Of a stretch of 64,000 bases of DNA, positions 12,016 to 24,700 are shown piece after piece (position 1 is the first letter of the stretch; each line of letters begins with the position of its first letter). The position numbers and the translations under genes were made by a program. Origin of the DNA: Trichinella spiralis. Its lineage: Eukaryota > Nematoda > Enoplea > Trichinellida > Trichinellidae. The stretch spans positions 2,116,060 through 2,180,059 of the forward strand of contig CM012954.1 in assembly GCA_000181795.3 (NCBI GenBank), read 5' to 3'. The notes under the pieces are model-generated. The model had not been told where the DNA came from. It made no database searches and was given only the letters and a program-made list of their open reading frames with translations.

Positions 12016-15000
12016 TTTTCAGTCAGTTCAAAATAATTTAATCTGTTTATTCTAAAATAAGAAATTTTAAATTTATTTTCATTACTGAAATATCCTTCTG
12101 TGCAAGCAGAGAGTAAAGAGATTAAATTTACTTCAATAATAGCGATATTATTTTGTTAAATAATGCGACTATTATTCAATTATACTGCAAAGCTGGAAAA
12201 ATTTTCTTTCTATTTCATTTAATTGTCTTTTAATTGACAAAGAATTGTAACGATAAAATAAAATAGTTATGCTACATACTATTGGTTATGAGGATTATAT
12301 ATACTTACAGTAATGAATGAATTCTAAAACAGTTAATATATCAAAGAAAAAATAAGGTTGATGAGCAACTTAAATTAATATGGCCTAACCAGTTGCTCGT
12401 AATTTGGTTATATTAGAATAAGTTTCATTGCCCACATTCAACTAAGTAAATGTAGATTGAAATCAATAAATTAAGATGCTTAGAGCAAAGGAGGCAGATG
12501 GAAAGTACGGCGCGTCAGAAATTTTCTTTCCGCATCGAAGTGCTTGCACAGCAGGCGCTTCACAGCTGTCTCACCATGAAATATCACTATACAGGATTTC
12601 ACAAAGTCTTAATTAAAATGATTAATATTACAAGATAAGTTTTATTTATTTCCATTTGAATAATCACGTTGAGAAGTAAAAGGCATTGATTTAACAGAAA
12701 TCTTATCCGAAAAATCTCACTTTAACAAAGATGGATAGATGTTTACTTATTCTTTTGTCATTAGCAGGAGATTGATCTGTTTTGAAATGTGATCTCCTTC
12801 CACAAGCTGTAAATCCACTTAACAGCAACTTTGCAATTTAAATTGTACAAAGTTTCCATGTGTTGCATGTGAAAGAAAAATTCCCATTCCCAAATGTAAC
12901 AAACAAAATAAATTGAAATATTGCTCAATAAACTTCTTCTTCTTTTAAAATTACAAAAACAAGAGAATAACATGAAAGTGAATGCAACTTCAACTAATTA
13001 AAGTAGTAATCAGCATCGAAGTAAAAACAAAGCATACAACATTTATAGTCTTATGGCAGGCATAACCAAATTAACTGATCTTAACAGATTAATCTAATTA
13101 GAAAAACAATGACTACAAATGAACACATTGTTATGTTTCAACTTTTTGATTTTAAACCATTCAATTCAATGTTATTCGCCAGCCAGTGCAACACTTATCC
13201 ACTTTTATGAAATAATACAAACATCTTTTTTTCCAAATCATTTCAATACATACATTACTAATGAGATTGTCCGCTTCACATTAATCAACGTAATTCAAAA
13301 TGTGCAATCAATAACGACAGTACACAAACATGGACATTCATTTTCAAAATGACACCAGTTATCAATATTGCATTGCTTTCAAAATTTTATCACATGCTTA
13401 CTTATATTCGATCAAGTTGACATTTTTTATCATGTGTAATTTTAAAAATTATACAATGATATTTAATAGAAATGACAATGTTGATCATTGATTGCCATTC
13501 ATGTTAACTTTTAATCACTGCTAAATTGTGTTCAAATTTCCTCTTATTTAATTAATCCTATTATATGAAAATATGCAATAGTGACATCATAAGATTAATT
13601 TTGATAAATTTTCATTAAAAATGTATTCAATTTCAATATATCAAGCTGTATGTAAATTGAAAATTGAAAAACTACAGTATTTTGAATTCTTTTATACAGA
13701 GCAAATTAAAAAACATTTAAATTAATTAAATATCTTTATTGTATAGCTGAAATGAACAAACATGGTCGCATAATTTTGAGATAACTATCTGCATTTTGCA
13801 ATACATTTGTATTTTGCATCTGTATTTGAATCAACAAATGAAAAAAAGTAGGTCAAAAATGAAGAAAATTCACCAGTTTAAAAACAATTACGGTAACTTG
13901 TAAAAAATAACTCATGGAGTTTTAAAATATGTTTGAAATGTCCATTTTTTTCGAAGAAAACGCATATTATTTGAAAAATTATAATTTTGTCCGATTAAAT
14001 AAATCATGTTTTCATTTACTGCTAATAATGTGCCATATTTAAATATTGAAGACTAAATCTATCTACAACAACAAAGCTATTTTAAAAAAATTGTTTAACA
14101 TTACAATTTAAAACTGTTTTCAAATTTTCACACACACAACTTTCGCAAACTTACCAAATGGGTGTGACGTTTGGTTGAAATTTAAACGGTCACAAATGGG
14201 CAAGGTTTTTTGTTAGTTCAACGAAACTGCTGTGAGTGTGATTTATAGAATTACTTGGAGTAAAGATGAACATATCCAATTTAGAATTCCGCTCTACAAC
14301 TTTCCAGCGAATTATCTAATGATGCAGCTAACGATTCAACATATTGCCAGAAAATTGTGTCCGCCGGATCAAAGAACATCCACTACTACTAAAGCAGTAA
14401 AATCAACGTGATCAGTCAGACAAGGCTGCAAATAAAATTGCTTTTTCAGCTTGTCCTTCAACATCATTAGTTGCATTGCATTTATCAGAAAAAACAGAAC
14501 TCTTTCTCGCAATTACCTTGAAAACTATATTTCCTTGCGTTATTTCATTTTATTTTATTTTTTGGAAATATGCGAAGCATAACTAACATTTCTGGTACCA
14601 GCTGAAAATTGAATATTTGTCCAACAAATGGATTTATATTCAATAGACCGCTTTAACTGCGTTGAAGAAAACAGATTTGACAATAATTATAATCTATTTA
14701 TAAGTATTTGTTGATTTTGTTGAAATAAAACTGATTTTGAAGCAAAATGTGAAAATTCATCACTTTATAAATGTACAAATTTTTTGAAATCTTTATGGTA
14801 GAAAAAAAGTTTACTCGCTATTATATGTAAACGAAATTCAACAGCATTAGTAATTTAATTAATATTTCCTGTTATAATTCACTGATTTATTTAATAAAAT
14901 AGCAAATTTATTTACAGATTTTACTATTCAAGATTCTATGTCACTTTATGCGCCATAATAAATATTTACTGAACATTTATGCACTTTTGTGCACAGACTA

Positions 15001-15214
15001 TAGCTGTATATATTTAATTTACTTTTCATAAATTTAAAATAATATTTATTATAGCATGTTTGATCATCATTTAAATAGATTACTTTCAACGTAACTTTTC
15101 CCACTTTTTTATTTGGCCTACATTTAATAATACTTGATTATAATTTTTAAGAACTGTAATAAGTGTTCCACTGTTGCCAGAAGATTTCCAGTTGACTGAA
15201 GTGTGCTGTCGAAA
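12016..15214. other. 3.2-kb AT-rich intergenic region
   Basis: Divergent spacer between the globin (minus) and the CCP-receptor gene (plus). All open frames are short and have AT-driven composition. No exon with flanking splice sites and no structured RNA was recognised. The part just before 15215 would contain the receptor promoter. Confidence 0.5.
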
Positions 15215-18200
15215 ATGGGTTCAGTTAAAAATATGAAAACGTTGATTTACAGTTTTGTTATAACAGTCGTGTCTTGTTCGTTTGATCAAGCGATCAATGC
15301 ATCGACAATTGAAGCGCAAATAAATGATGGTAAACTTAAATTCGAAGTTATACTTGACAGAATTTTTATTTAGTTTGTAAAGTAAATTATTATTTCTAAT
15401 TTTTTTATCTCGTCTTAGCGTAAAATCATTTCATCTATTCACTGAACATATTAGCATTTGCGACTGTATATAATAATTCTTATGGTATTGCCATTTTTTT
15501 GTTATCACTGAATATTTTATAAATTAGTTGATTATAATAACAACTTTTATTACTGTCAGCGACGCTGTTTGAAAGATTAGGTTTGTACTTTTTCATTTTT
15601 TATCACAAGTATGTTGATGTTATCTATAAAACATTATGATGGATGGCACTTTTTAACGTTAAAAACAGATTACAGTATGTTTCACATTTTTGTTTTTTGC
15701 AGCTTCAGTAGAGCAATGTGGCAATTTGTTTATACCCAACGCGCAGCGGTTGCCTTCAGCTTTCGACAGTGTTTCGCGTTACCAGTGTTTATCCGGTTAT
15801 TTGGACATGGCGAATGGCACCGTTCGATGTGTTGATGGAAAATGGACGCCTCCGCCTGAAAAGCTGTGTCTGAGTATGTTTCTCTTTTGATGTTTGAATA
15901 TTTTAAATTGATTTCTGCTGTGCTGCTTTCTATTGATTGAAATTTGAATACTTTTATCAGTTATTATTGTTTAACTGTTAATAATTAATTTTTTGCTTAG
16001 AAACGTGCCCAGATTTGAGCCAGTTGAACGCTGTTATGCTCATCGACCGTTTGCCAAACGGTGAAACTTCGTCACGCATCGTTAACAGTCGTGACGTCAG
16101 CATGATGGCGGTCGGCTCGAAATTGCGCGTTTTCTGCACAGGGTCGAATGGACATCCAAAAAAGGATGTCTATTTTTTAGCATGCTTGCCTGATGGTCAG
16201 TGGCGTATAATTACAAAATACAATGGAAGTGGAGATTTCTTGATACATGTTCAAGTGGAGAAGCTTTGCTTGTTAAATCTAGATAATGATGACAAATTGC
16301 CGATTCTGTCCAACAAAGGTGATGTCAGATTTTTGTTTAGTAAATCAAGTTTTGTTTTCTAATTTGATTTGTTTAGATGCTTGTCTTCGATTCTCACCAG
16401 ATCCGACTGTGAACATTCGCTACAGTACAGATATTAGAAATGGAATTCAAGTTGGAACAGAAGCCTACTTCAATTGCGTCGAACCTAGTCATGTTTTAAG
16501 TCAAAGACAGCCGTGGATAAGATTATGCGAATCTAATGGCCAATGGTCGGACAGTCGGCAACCGCGGTGCAGTAAGTTTTTATACGAGATAATTTTTTTT
16601 TATTTTTTAAATATTATAGTTTGCAGATTTAGTTGTTATCATTTGAATTTCATAATTTTTTGTCAATTTTATTTCAGTTCCCCATTGCACAACTGTATAA
16701 TTTTAAGTGAAGTTTTTCTAGGGAATTAATGTGTCATGAAATTATTTTATAGTTGCGATGGGATGCGAACGCCCACCGGTCACTACTCTGCTGAAGCCTA
16801 TATATGAAACTAAAGAAGGAAATAACCTTAGCGGCCGAGATGCATACTTTACCGAGGTTGGTTCTGTAAAGGTTGGTGTGCGGGTGTTTTTTCAATGCGC
16901 CGATCCTGTGCATTTCTATTTGGAAGGCGAACGCGAGTTCACGTGTTTGCCACAAAGTCAGTGGTCGGTTACCCAGTGGCCAAGATGCAAGCCGAAACGT
17001 ATTTTTTGTTGTTATTCATTATTTCATTTGGTTTACAGAATCTCTATTGGTATACAGGCCTTTGTGAAAGTCCAGGAGCTCCATCAAACGGTTTTTACAA
17101 TTACAATCCAAATGTAGCAAAGTTTTCACCCGGTCAAATATTGTCTTTTGGTTGTGAAGAAGGCTATCGTTTAGACGGTTCCATGCATTTGAAATGTTTG
17201 GATAACGGGGTTTGGACTAGTGCGATCCCGCAGTGTCGCCTATGTAAATTAATTAATTATTATCGAGATGTATTATAAGAAAATGCAAATTTTTAGCAGA
17301 CTGGTCGAACAAGCGCTTTATAACGCTAATGTCAATTGCGTCTATTTTGGGCACGTTATTGTTGGCGATGGTGACGTTGGTTTTACTGAAGCAAATATTG
17401 CTGAAAAGGTTTCATTTTGGCTCGAGAATAAGACGATTATCTGGAGTGCATCCCGCCGGAGGTGGAATTGGTTTAATGTCTGCAGCGCCTTCAGGTCACG
17501 GTGTTTTTCCTGGAAACACAGCACGCTGTGTTTACAATGGCGATTTGGATCGGCTAGCTTTGATTCGTTTTGCTGACGATATTCAGGTGAACATTGCTTT
17601 GTTGTTGTTTTATTTTTCTCCATAATTTTATTTATCTGATTTAGCCAAATCTACCATCATACGAAGAAGCTATTAGCCGCATGGTAGCTCAACGACGAGC
17701 GGTACCCTGCTTTGATTCTTTGTCTACATTGAGTGGTTATTGTTCAAGAGCACTGAGACGTTTGCCAAGTTTGTCAAGTTTGCGCTCTAGAGATGCGGTG
17801 CGTTCACTTCGCGAACATCCAAATTTTCAAACATCCAACAGCAACGTTTCTCATGGTCTGATTGGATCCAGCGACACAGTGACTAATACCAGCGACTCGA
17901 GTACCGCTGTCACGCTTGATACTGTTGGTTCTGGCTATAGCAACAGCTCTTCAAACAGACCGCAGGCTGGCAGTTTAAGCAGTGTTACTTCAGGGCCATA
18001 TCCTGGTACCGTTGTTATCAACTCCAATTCCAATGGTGAAAGTAAGTGTCATTTATATTATACTTATCTGTTTATTTCATTTTCACTTTTCACTATATCC
18101 GTCCAATTGGGGGGTTTTCATTTTTCTTCCGAACGTAGTCAACTAACATCGTATCTTCGGTTATACTTATATTTTCGGTGTCCATTTTGTTCATTTTATT

Positions 18201-18360
18201 TTTTCATCGGTGATTGGTGGAACATTCAGTTGAAAAATTCAACAAAAAATTTATAATAACAACGTGAAGGAAACTGTAAGAAAAATATATTGTAGACATT
18301 CAGCTGCTGGAATCGTCGAACCTGTGTGGCGACGTACACGATGCAGGAAAGAGCGACTAA
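15215..18360 (+). CDS. Sushi/CCP-domain type I membrane protein
   Basis: Predicted cell-surface protein of 660 residues from nine exons: 15215-15329, 15703-15873, 16001-16318, 16377-16571, 16753-16998, 17058-17243, 17297-17586, 17645-18041 and 18296-18360. All junctions are GT-AG and in frame. A signal peptide is at about 1-22. Five cysteine modules follow, one per exon. They have CCP/Sushi features: early Cys, a YxC or FxC centre, and a CxxGxW or NGxW motif with a final Cys. The second is long and irregular. One transmembrane helix lies at about 418-442, followed by basic residues. A Ser/Thr-rich cytoplasmic tail of about 215 residues starts with LPSYEEAI (about 510-517), a PxY-type motif that can bind WW domains or act in trafficking. 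CCP domains mediate protein adhesion or complement-like recognition. I do not recognise an orthologue; adhesion or receptor-clustering roles are guesses. Confidence 0.85.
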
Positions 18361-19238
18361 TGCGAATACAGCTCTCTCTGTAATGTGTGGAAGTCCCTAT
18401 CACAGTGGTGTGTTATTTTAGCTTGAACATTTTGTCTCTGTACAAAGAAGTCATGCACATTGGCTTGTTTCATATGTTGCTTTGTTTATACTATGTTTTC
18501 AACTTCATCAAATATGAACAGTTTACCCCTCTCTGCTGCTTGAAAAGCCAGTGATTTTGTTCCGTTGAATCTTCTACTTAATGATGTGGATGTATTTGCA
18601 ACTGTTGCGTAGATTTTCACGCACATTTATGCCAACTATCTTGCATCACCGGTGGGATGAAACGGGAAATGTTTTTTTCTATGTTCTGTTTTCACAATCT
18701 CGGTAATTCAAATGGTAATATAATTTTTGTCCTGTCCGTTTTTCTGAATCACCTTGTGCAGATGTTTTGTCGTAGTCGTTGCCACTTTTTTACAATTAGT
18801 TAGTCATTTATCCTCTCGAAGCTATTGTTGCTTTTGTTTTTTCTTAGCTTTGCTATCCAGTAGAGCTGTAATTTAGTTTAACGAATGTATGTAGTATACA
18901 TTTGGTGTGTTTTGTTGAATTCAGCCATACAGAATAAGGAGGGGGGCATGTTTAATGGATTGAATAAAAATTTTTTTTCAGAATTTCAGTTGTTAAAAAT
19001 GAGAAATATTTTTCCATATGAATTTTATGAAGGAGAATTTGGAAATGATGAGACTGGCAAAAATGAATTTTGGATATAATGAAAATGTATACTGCATTAT
19101 TTATTGAAGCTGTTGCTGGCATTTCTCTGTTACTTGGTCTGTGGCCATTTTGGAAAATTCCTCGAATACGTCAGTTTGTTGAATGCAAACTACGCCCAGT
19201 GCCTTGGTCCTTTGATCTACCTGAAATAATTTTCAGTT
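18361..19238. other. convergent intergenic region
   Basis: 3' flank of the CCP-receptor gene (plus) meeting the 3' end of the DNase II-like gene (minus). It is T-rich and has no supported exon. Short plus-strand frames at 18885-19261 lack splice or family support. Confidence 0.5.
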
Positions 19239-20623
19239 TTATTGTTCATGGAGGAAATTAAAAGAAAAGCTGGAAAGCGACTGCCGTGCCGTTCGTCCGT
19301 TGTTACTGAGGCAGAACCAGGGTGGGTTGCTGATTTTGTTCACAGCCCAGGCTGCATTCGAGTCATATTCACGTCGGATAGTGTGGTTGGCGAACAGGAC
19401 GGGTCCTTCGATGTTCTCGACTGTGAGACTGTCATGGCAAAAGTTCTTTTCTGTCGGTACATTTTGCTCAACTGGTGTCCATACACGTAGGGATATTTTA
19501 AGAACTTTTGCTACGTAGGATGTGTAAAAATCTAAATAAGTGGCAAATTATTCTTATCAAATTTTAATTTAGCTGGGTAGTTCGTATTGCTGTTTCATTC
19601 TTTTTTCCGTAGTTATGCCACAGTAATGTTGTAATTAAGCGACGAGTGACCTACTGTTCTATTGTGCATACCTGCAAATCCTTTTGCAAATTTTGACAGT
19701 ACGGCTACTTGTACTGGTGCTTCTGCAGAAGCGGTTGTGAATCGAACTGCATTTGCATACGGTGGTGATTTTATATCACCATATGGTGATAGTAGTAACT
19801 TTACTTCTTTTGAATCGAACAATTGCTGAGCAGAGCCTTCGAGATTTGGTTTTTTATAGAAAAATATGAACGGATCGTGATATATCAAATTTTTTGCTGA
19901 AAGGATGTTTCATGTTGCTTAAGTTATAATTGTTTTGGCAAGTGTGTATTACTTAAATCAACAAATGCAGTTTTGTTTACCGTCAAGCATAGCACCATTG
20001 CAGCTCGTCTTTTTATAAACCGTTGATTAAACAGTTCTTTCAAATTCTGCGCGTCGAAATTTGGAAAATAGGAAATTGTGTGCGTGATCCACAGTCCGTT
20101 TGCGCCGTTTTTCCAAGCGATTATACCTGAAAATATGAAAAATTGTGTAGCTTGAATTGGTATCTTCACTTGATCAACCTTTGCTAGTGGTATTATGAAT
20201 AGGGTATCTAAAATACGGAGGCAGATTGCTCCATAGAATTATTGCAATCTCGTTGTCGTTATTCTTTTGCATAAGTAGTGGTTTCATTGTGTGCGAAAGT
20301 GACGATGTGGATTCATTCATTTGTTCTGCTTTCCAATAGTGTGACGAATCAGAGATGGTGAACGACGAGAAATTTGTCCACATTTTATATGTGAGGAACC
20401 TGCCGAATTGAAAAATTTTTTCAGAGTTGATTATATTTCATCTCAGTTTATTTTGATTTAGTTTTATCTTAGTTCAAAATATTTTAATTAATTACCAATC
20501 TGCATCCGCAGGCGATCCTTTACCGTTGTCCACTTTGCAATTCAATTCGCTTATTGATGAAATTGCTTTTACAAAGCACGTAGTGATTGTGCAGACGTAA
20601 AACAGTATCATTTTAAGACGCAT
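19239..20623 (-). CDS. DNase II-like protein lacking catalytic histidines
   Basis: Member of the deoxyribonuclease II family (acid endonuclease of lysosomes or secretions), here probably inactive. Five exons, 20496-20623, 20179-20399, 19953-20126, 19672-19896 and 19239-19510, join in frame into 339 residues; family members have about 350-375. A signal peptide (about 1-20) is followed by the NGKGSPADADWFLTYK start typical of the family and by GLWITHTISYFPNF, matching the conserved segment after the first motif. DNase II uses two HxK motifs. The first aligns here with T-S-K at 114-116, so His is replaced by Thr. The second (normally DHSKW) aligns with S-N-A-A-W at about 300-304, so both His and Lys are lost. 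Framing and splice sites are intact, so it is a pseudoenzyme rather than a broken gene. DNase II families are expanded in Trichinella. A 3' splice-like motif precedes the start by about 55 bases. Confidence 0.85.
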
Positions 20624-21748
20624 ATTAACGCACGTGTCTGTTGAATTTGTCGACGAAAAATTCCACTGAAAGCGAATCTATTTGGTTTTGTGTAAACATC
20701 AATAATAGTGTATTGTTGAATTTTACATTTGTGCTGAAATGAAACGCGAAGCAATTTATTTCATTTGAAGCAGGAACGAAAGCTAAAATTCAACAACAGT
20801 AGGGCATAATCTACAGTACTGTGATTAATTTGATTGAATGACGAAGTAATACATTGAATTCGATAATAATATATTATATATGGACAAATTAGAGAACGTC
20901 ATCTTCGAATAAGGTTGGACATTTTTTCTCCCCTCTAGCATTTCCTTTTTCCATTGACTTTTTATATTACTTTCAGTTAAAGTTTAGCATTTGTTTGATT
21001 ATTATTCTCTGCATTTTATGTGGAACTTTAAATAGAAATCTTTTGTTAGAATGAAGCTGAGAGGATGATTGAATATTTTTGGAAATGTTCAAATATATTT
21101 AATCTTGGTTTTATTGAGTAGCTTGACAGAAGAAATTCCTTATGATCATGAATAGAAACGTAGACGTCGAAAGCAAACATAGGGGACTGCTTTTTAATAA
21201 AATGAAAATTTAATTTTCTCATTGAATTTAAACTTAAATAAGTCAATGAGACAAATCAGAAATGCAGTGCATCTGTAACTTTTTTCTTCTACTTTGATGA
21301 TTTTGCAAGAATGCACTTTGAAAATTTGTCAGATAAAGTTTTAATTAAGATGGGTAATATATTTTAAGTGAAAATGAAAGATTCATTTTTGTTGTGGCAC
21401 GCGTGTGATGTGATTAATTAATGTGTAAAATAATGGAAGAAGAAATTTTATTATGATTATTTATTGTTTGATGTTGAGAGAGCAGTGAGCGCAAAATGTT
21501 ATCACTGAATTGGGAATTTCAGCGTCGTGCCGATGCAAACTAAAAAGAAATACTTTTGACAAAAAATGAAAGAAAAAAAATGTTATCTTTTTTGTTCGAT
21601 TCTGCGAACATTGTTCGGCAAAGTGAAATGTTAATCATTGCAACAACATCGCTGCATTGCAGTTTTAAAGCACACAACAGTCTTCAGTTTTTTGTTGCTT
21701 GGCTTGTTTTGATCCAAGTCGACTTCATTAAGCTTTTTCCTTTGTTTC
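20624..21748. other. spacer between two minus-strand genes
   Basis: Lies downstream of the degenerin and upstream of the DNase II-like gene. AT-rich, with no supported exon. It should contain the degenerin 3'UTR. Confidence 0.5.
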
Positions 21749-24700
21749 TCAACATGCATACTGATTTTCCATCGCATAGGAATTTTGCGAGCATTCGTCG
21801 TCGTTCTCGGAATGTGCAGTGGCAATCGAATCTTTCGGATTGTTCTGATTAGGTGGATGAATTTTTATTGTCATTTCTACCGTGGAATCGTCGTAAATCG
21901 AGCGTCGATGATGCTTATTCATTGTAGGCTTTTTTCTTCTGGTGCAACATATTTTTATCACCTCATAAATTAAAACAAGCACTTCGATGATTGTAATCAC
22001 ACTGACACCCATCCAAAGTCCTAATTGACCACCGAAATCGGCCATCAGATTCACCCACTACAGAAATGCAATGATTTTATCGTCAAAATTGTCGATGAAA
22101 ATATTTACTTGATATGCTTGTAGTTCTTTCAGTACTTCATAGTTCAGCTGCTCGAAGTATATTTCCAACGATAGAGCGTTTTTTCTAATAACAAAATTGG
22201 TCAGAAATTGAAAAATGAAAAAATGGGAACTTTGTTGAAATTTCAATTTAACAAAGCATTTAAAGGATACTTACTTTAATTTGCGAATACATTCCTCAGC
22301 GGTGTCGTTGCAATCGTCCAGCTTATCAAATAAAAATTTGGATGTTAACAACAGTATACGATTGTTATTAATTAGTTAATTGAACTCACTTCAATAGAAG
22401 GAGTTGGCCATTTTGCAGCCGAAAACGACATGTCATACACGTATTGACTGAAATAATAATTCAAAAGGGGAAAGGTTTGTCAATTTCACGGACCATTAAT
22501 AATTTTACATACACGCAAGGTTGTCTGCAGTCGCATTTTCCGGAAAATGAGCCGTGCAGTCCACCTGACTTTTGAATTACATTTTCCAAGCATTCTCCTT
22601 ACAACAGACAAAAGTTGAAGTTATTTGATGGCTCTTTTTTCAAATTAGATAATATCCAACAATTGTAACAATGTAAGTGTTCTTATTGAAAAGCATATTA
22701 TAATTGAAAAAAAATGAACTTCAAAAACCTACGAGCTTTGCGTTCTTTCACTCGGCAGTGTCTTCTTCCTTCTGGAACTGGGAATCTTGGATCGCCGCAT
22801 CCACAGCTCTTGATCATCTCCATTTGAAAACAGCTTCTATAACAGCCCTAAATGGTAGAAAAAATATTACATTTTTTGTCTTCAGCGGCAGCCTACATTT
22901 AACGCACTTCGAGGGAATATATTTGGTCTTTGTAGATGTAATCTTTTGTTTTGCCTTCTTTAATGCAATCTCCATACGGTTGTGGTAATCGCTCAATCTT
23001 TTTCTTGAAAAATATATTAACGCTTAAGTAAAAGCATCATAGATGAATACTTCAATTTATAATTATTTATCTGTACATATGTATGAATCTGAAACTCATG
23101 TTATAACCGTTCTACATTTTGAACAGCAAATATTGTATGACTTTGACATACCATCCGAATTCCGAACGAAGAAAGCAATCCCGTTGGTGCATTGTAGCCG
23201 TTTGTATCTGGAAATGGATACTCTTCTTGTGAATGAACAAGCAGCCGTACACCAGAAGCTTTTGTTGTTGGCAGATAATCGTCTGCATCAACGTAAATTA
23301 CCAATGACAGACCTGTAAATAATTGCGAGATTATAGATGGTTGTTTTCTTGTATTTATTAACAAGAATAATTAATTCACCATAAATTGGTCCAGCTCTGC
23401 TTGTGGTTCTGTTGATAGTGCTGTTCGAATTGAACATATAGCAGTTGCCATATACAGGATCCATGAGCAATTCGAAATCACTGAAGAATATTACAATTAC
23501 TATAATTCCAAATTGATATTTTGTCAACGTCGATCACTTTTCAATGTCACATTGACGCCCATTGAACGAGCACTGAAGTAAGAAGTCTTTTTTTTGATGG
23601 GAGACTTTCTTCTTTGTCTCAGGTGGAAGTTCAGCCATAATAAACAGGGTGTTCTCTTGAGCTCTGCTAACTTTTGCTGTTTCGTCGGTAATTCCCTGCG
23701 GTTATTGTTTGCTTGAAAAATTAGAATATCAAATTTTAATTTCAATCGTCAGTTACTTCAAATCCCAACGCATCAACGTATTCTTGCACCTCTGAAGGTG
23801 TAGTTGGAATTGGAGTAGTTGTAGTTGTTGCTGTGCTTGTAGTAGTAGTAGTAGTAGTAGTAGTAGTTGTTGTTGTTGTTGTTGTTGTTGTAGTGGTAGT
23901 GCTTGTCGTATAGCGGTCCAGTCGAACATCTCGATAAGCTGGATCCCATATTCTCTCCGGCTTGTTCTTATCTGCTACCAGGCAAGTCTTGCCGTTACTG
24001 TGACAAACGCACTGTTTTACATCTTCGTATAATGACAGTTGTCGTTTTTTCAAAATTTGCAAGCAGTTTCCATTTGGGCTGCATCTGGAGCACCATTCGG
24101 AACGCCACTGCTTTTCAGAATAGCATGGCCATGGTGACTCTGAAAAAGGAAATAAAAAGAGAAAGGAAGCTGAGAAGCAAAGCAAAAAGACCCCACTTGT
24201 CACATGGTCAAAGTAGCATATGCAAATTTCTTCGCCATCTTCAAGCGGAGCGGAAGTGAACGGAACGCAGTCGGATTCTTCATTTGGACAAGAGCAGCGC
24301 GCGTAAAGTGGCGTGTAACGGTACTGTTTCTCATCAGCAGAAGATGCTCGACGTTTCCTTGCTAGAAGAGTGGAAGTTTTGGGCGTTGACAATGGCTTAT
24401 TGTCAAACGCGTCAAACTGAAATCAAATGGAAGTTGAAGAAGAAACAAAATTTGGACGACCAACAACCATCCATCCACCCATCCATCTTATGCACACCAA
24501 TAAATGTAAGTAAATTTTATTTTTTTCGCTTTTTGAAAATTTTCTTCATTTTTCATTTTAAATATATGACAAAGCAAATTATCCAAGGAAGAATATACTT
24601 TTTAACGTAATATCGTGCGTGGTTCCGCTTGACAAATATTGCAGCTGAACGTAGGCAAAGCGTACTAATAATGGTTTTTATTTCATAAAGTAAAATTAGG

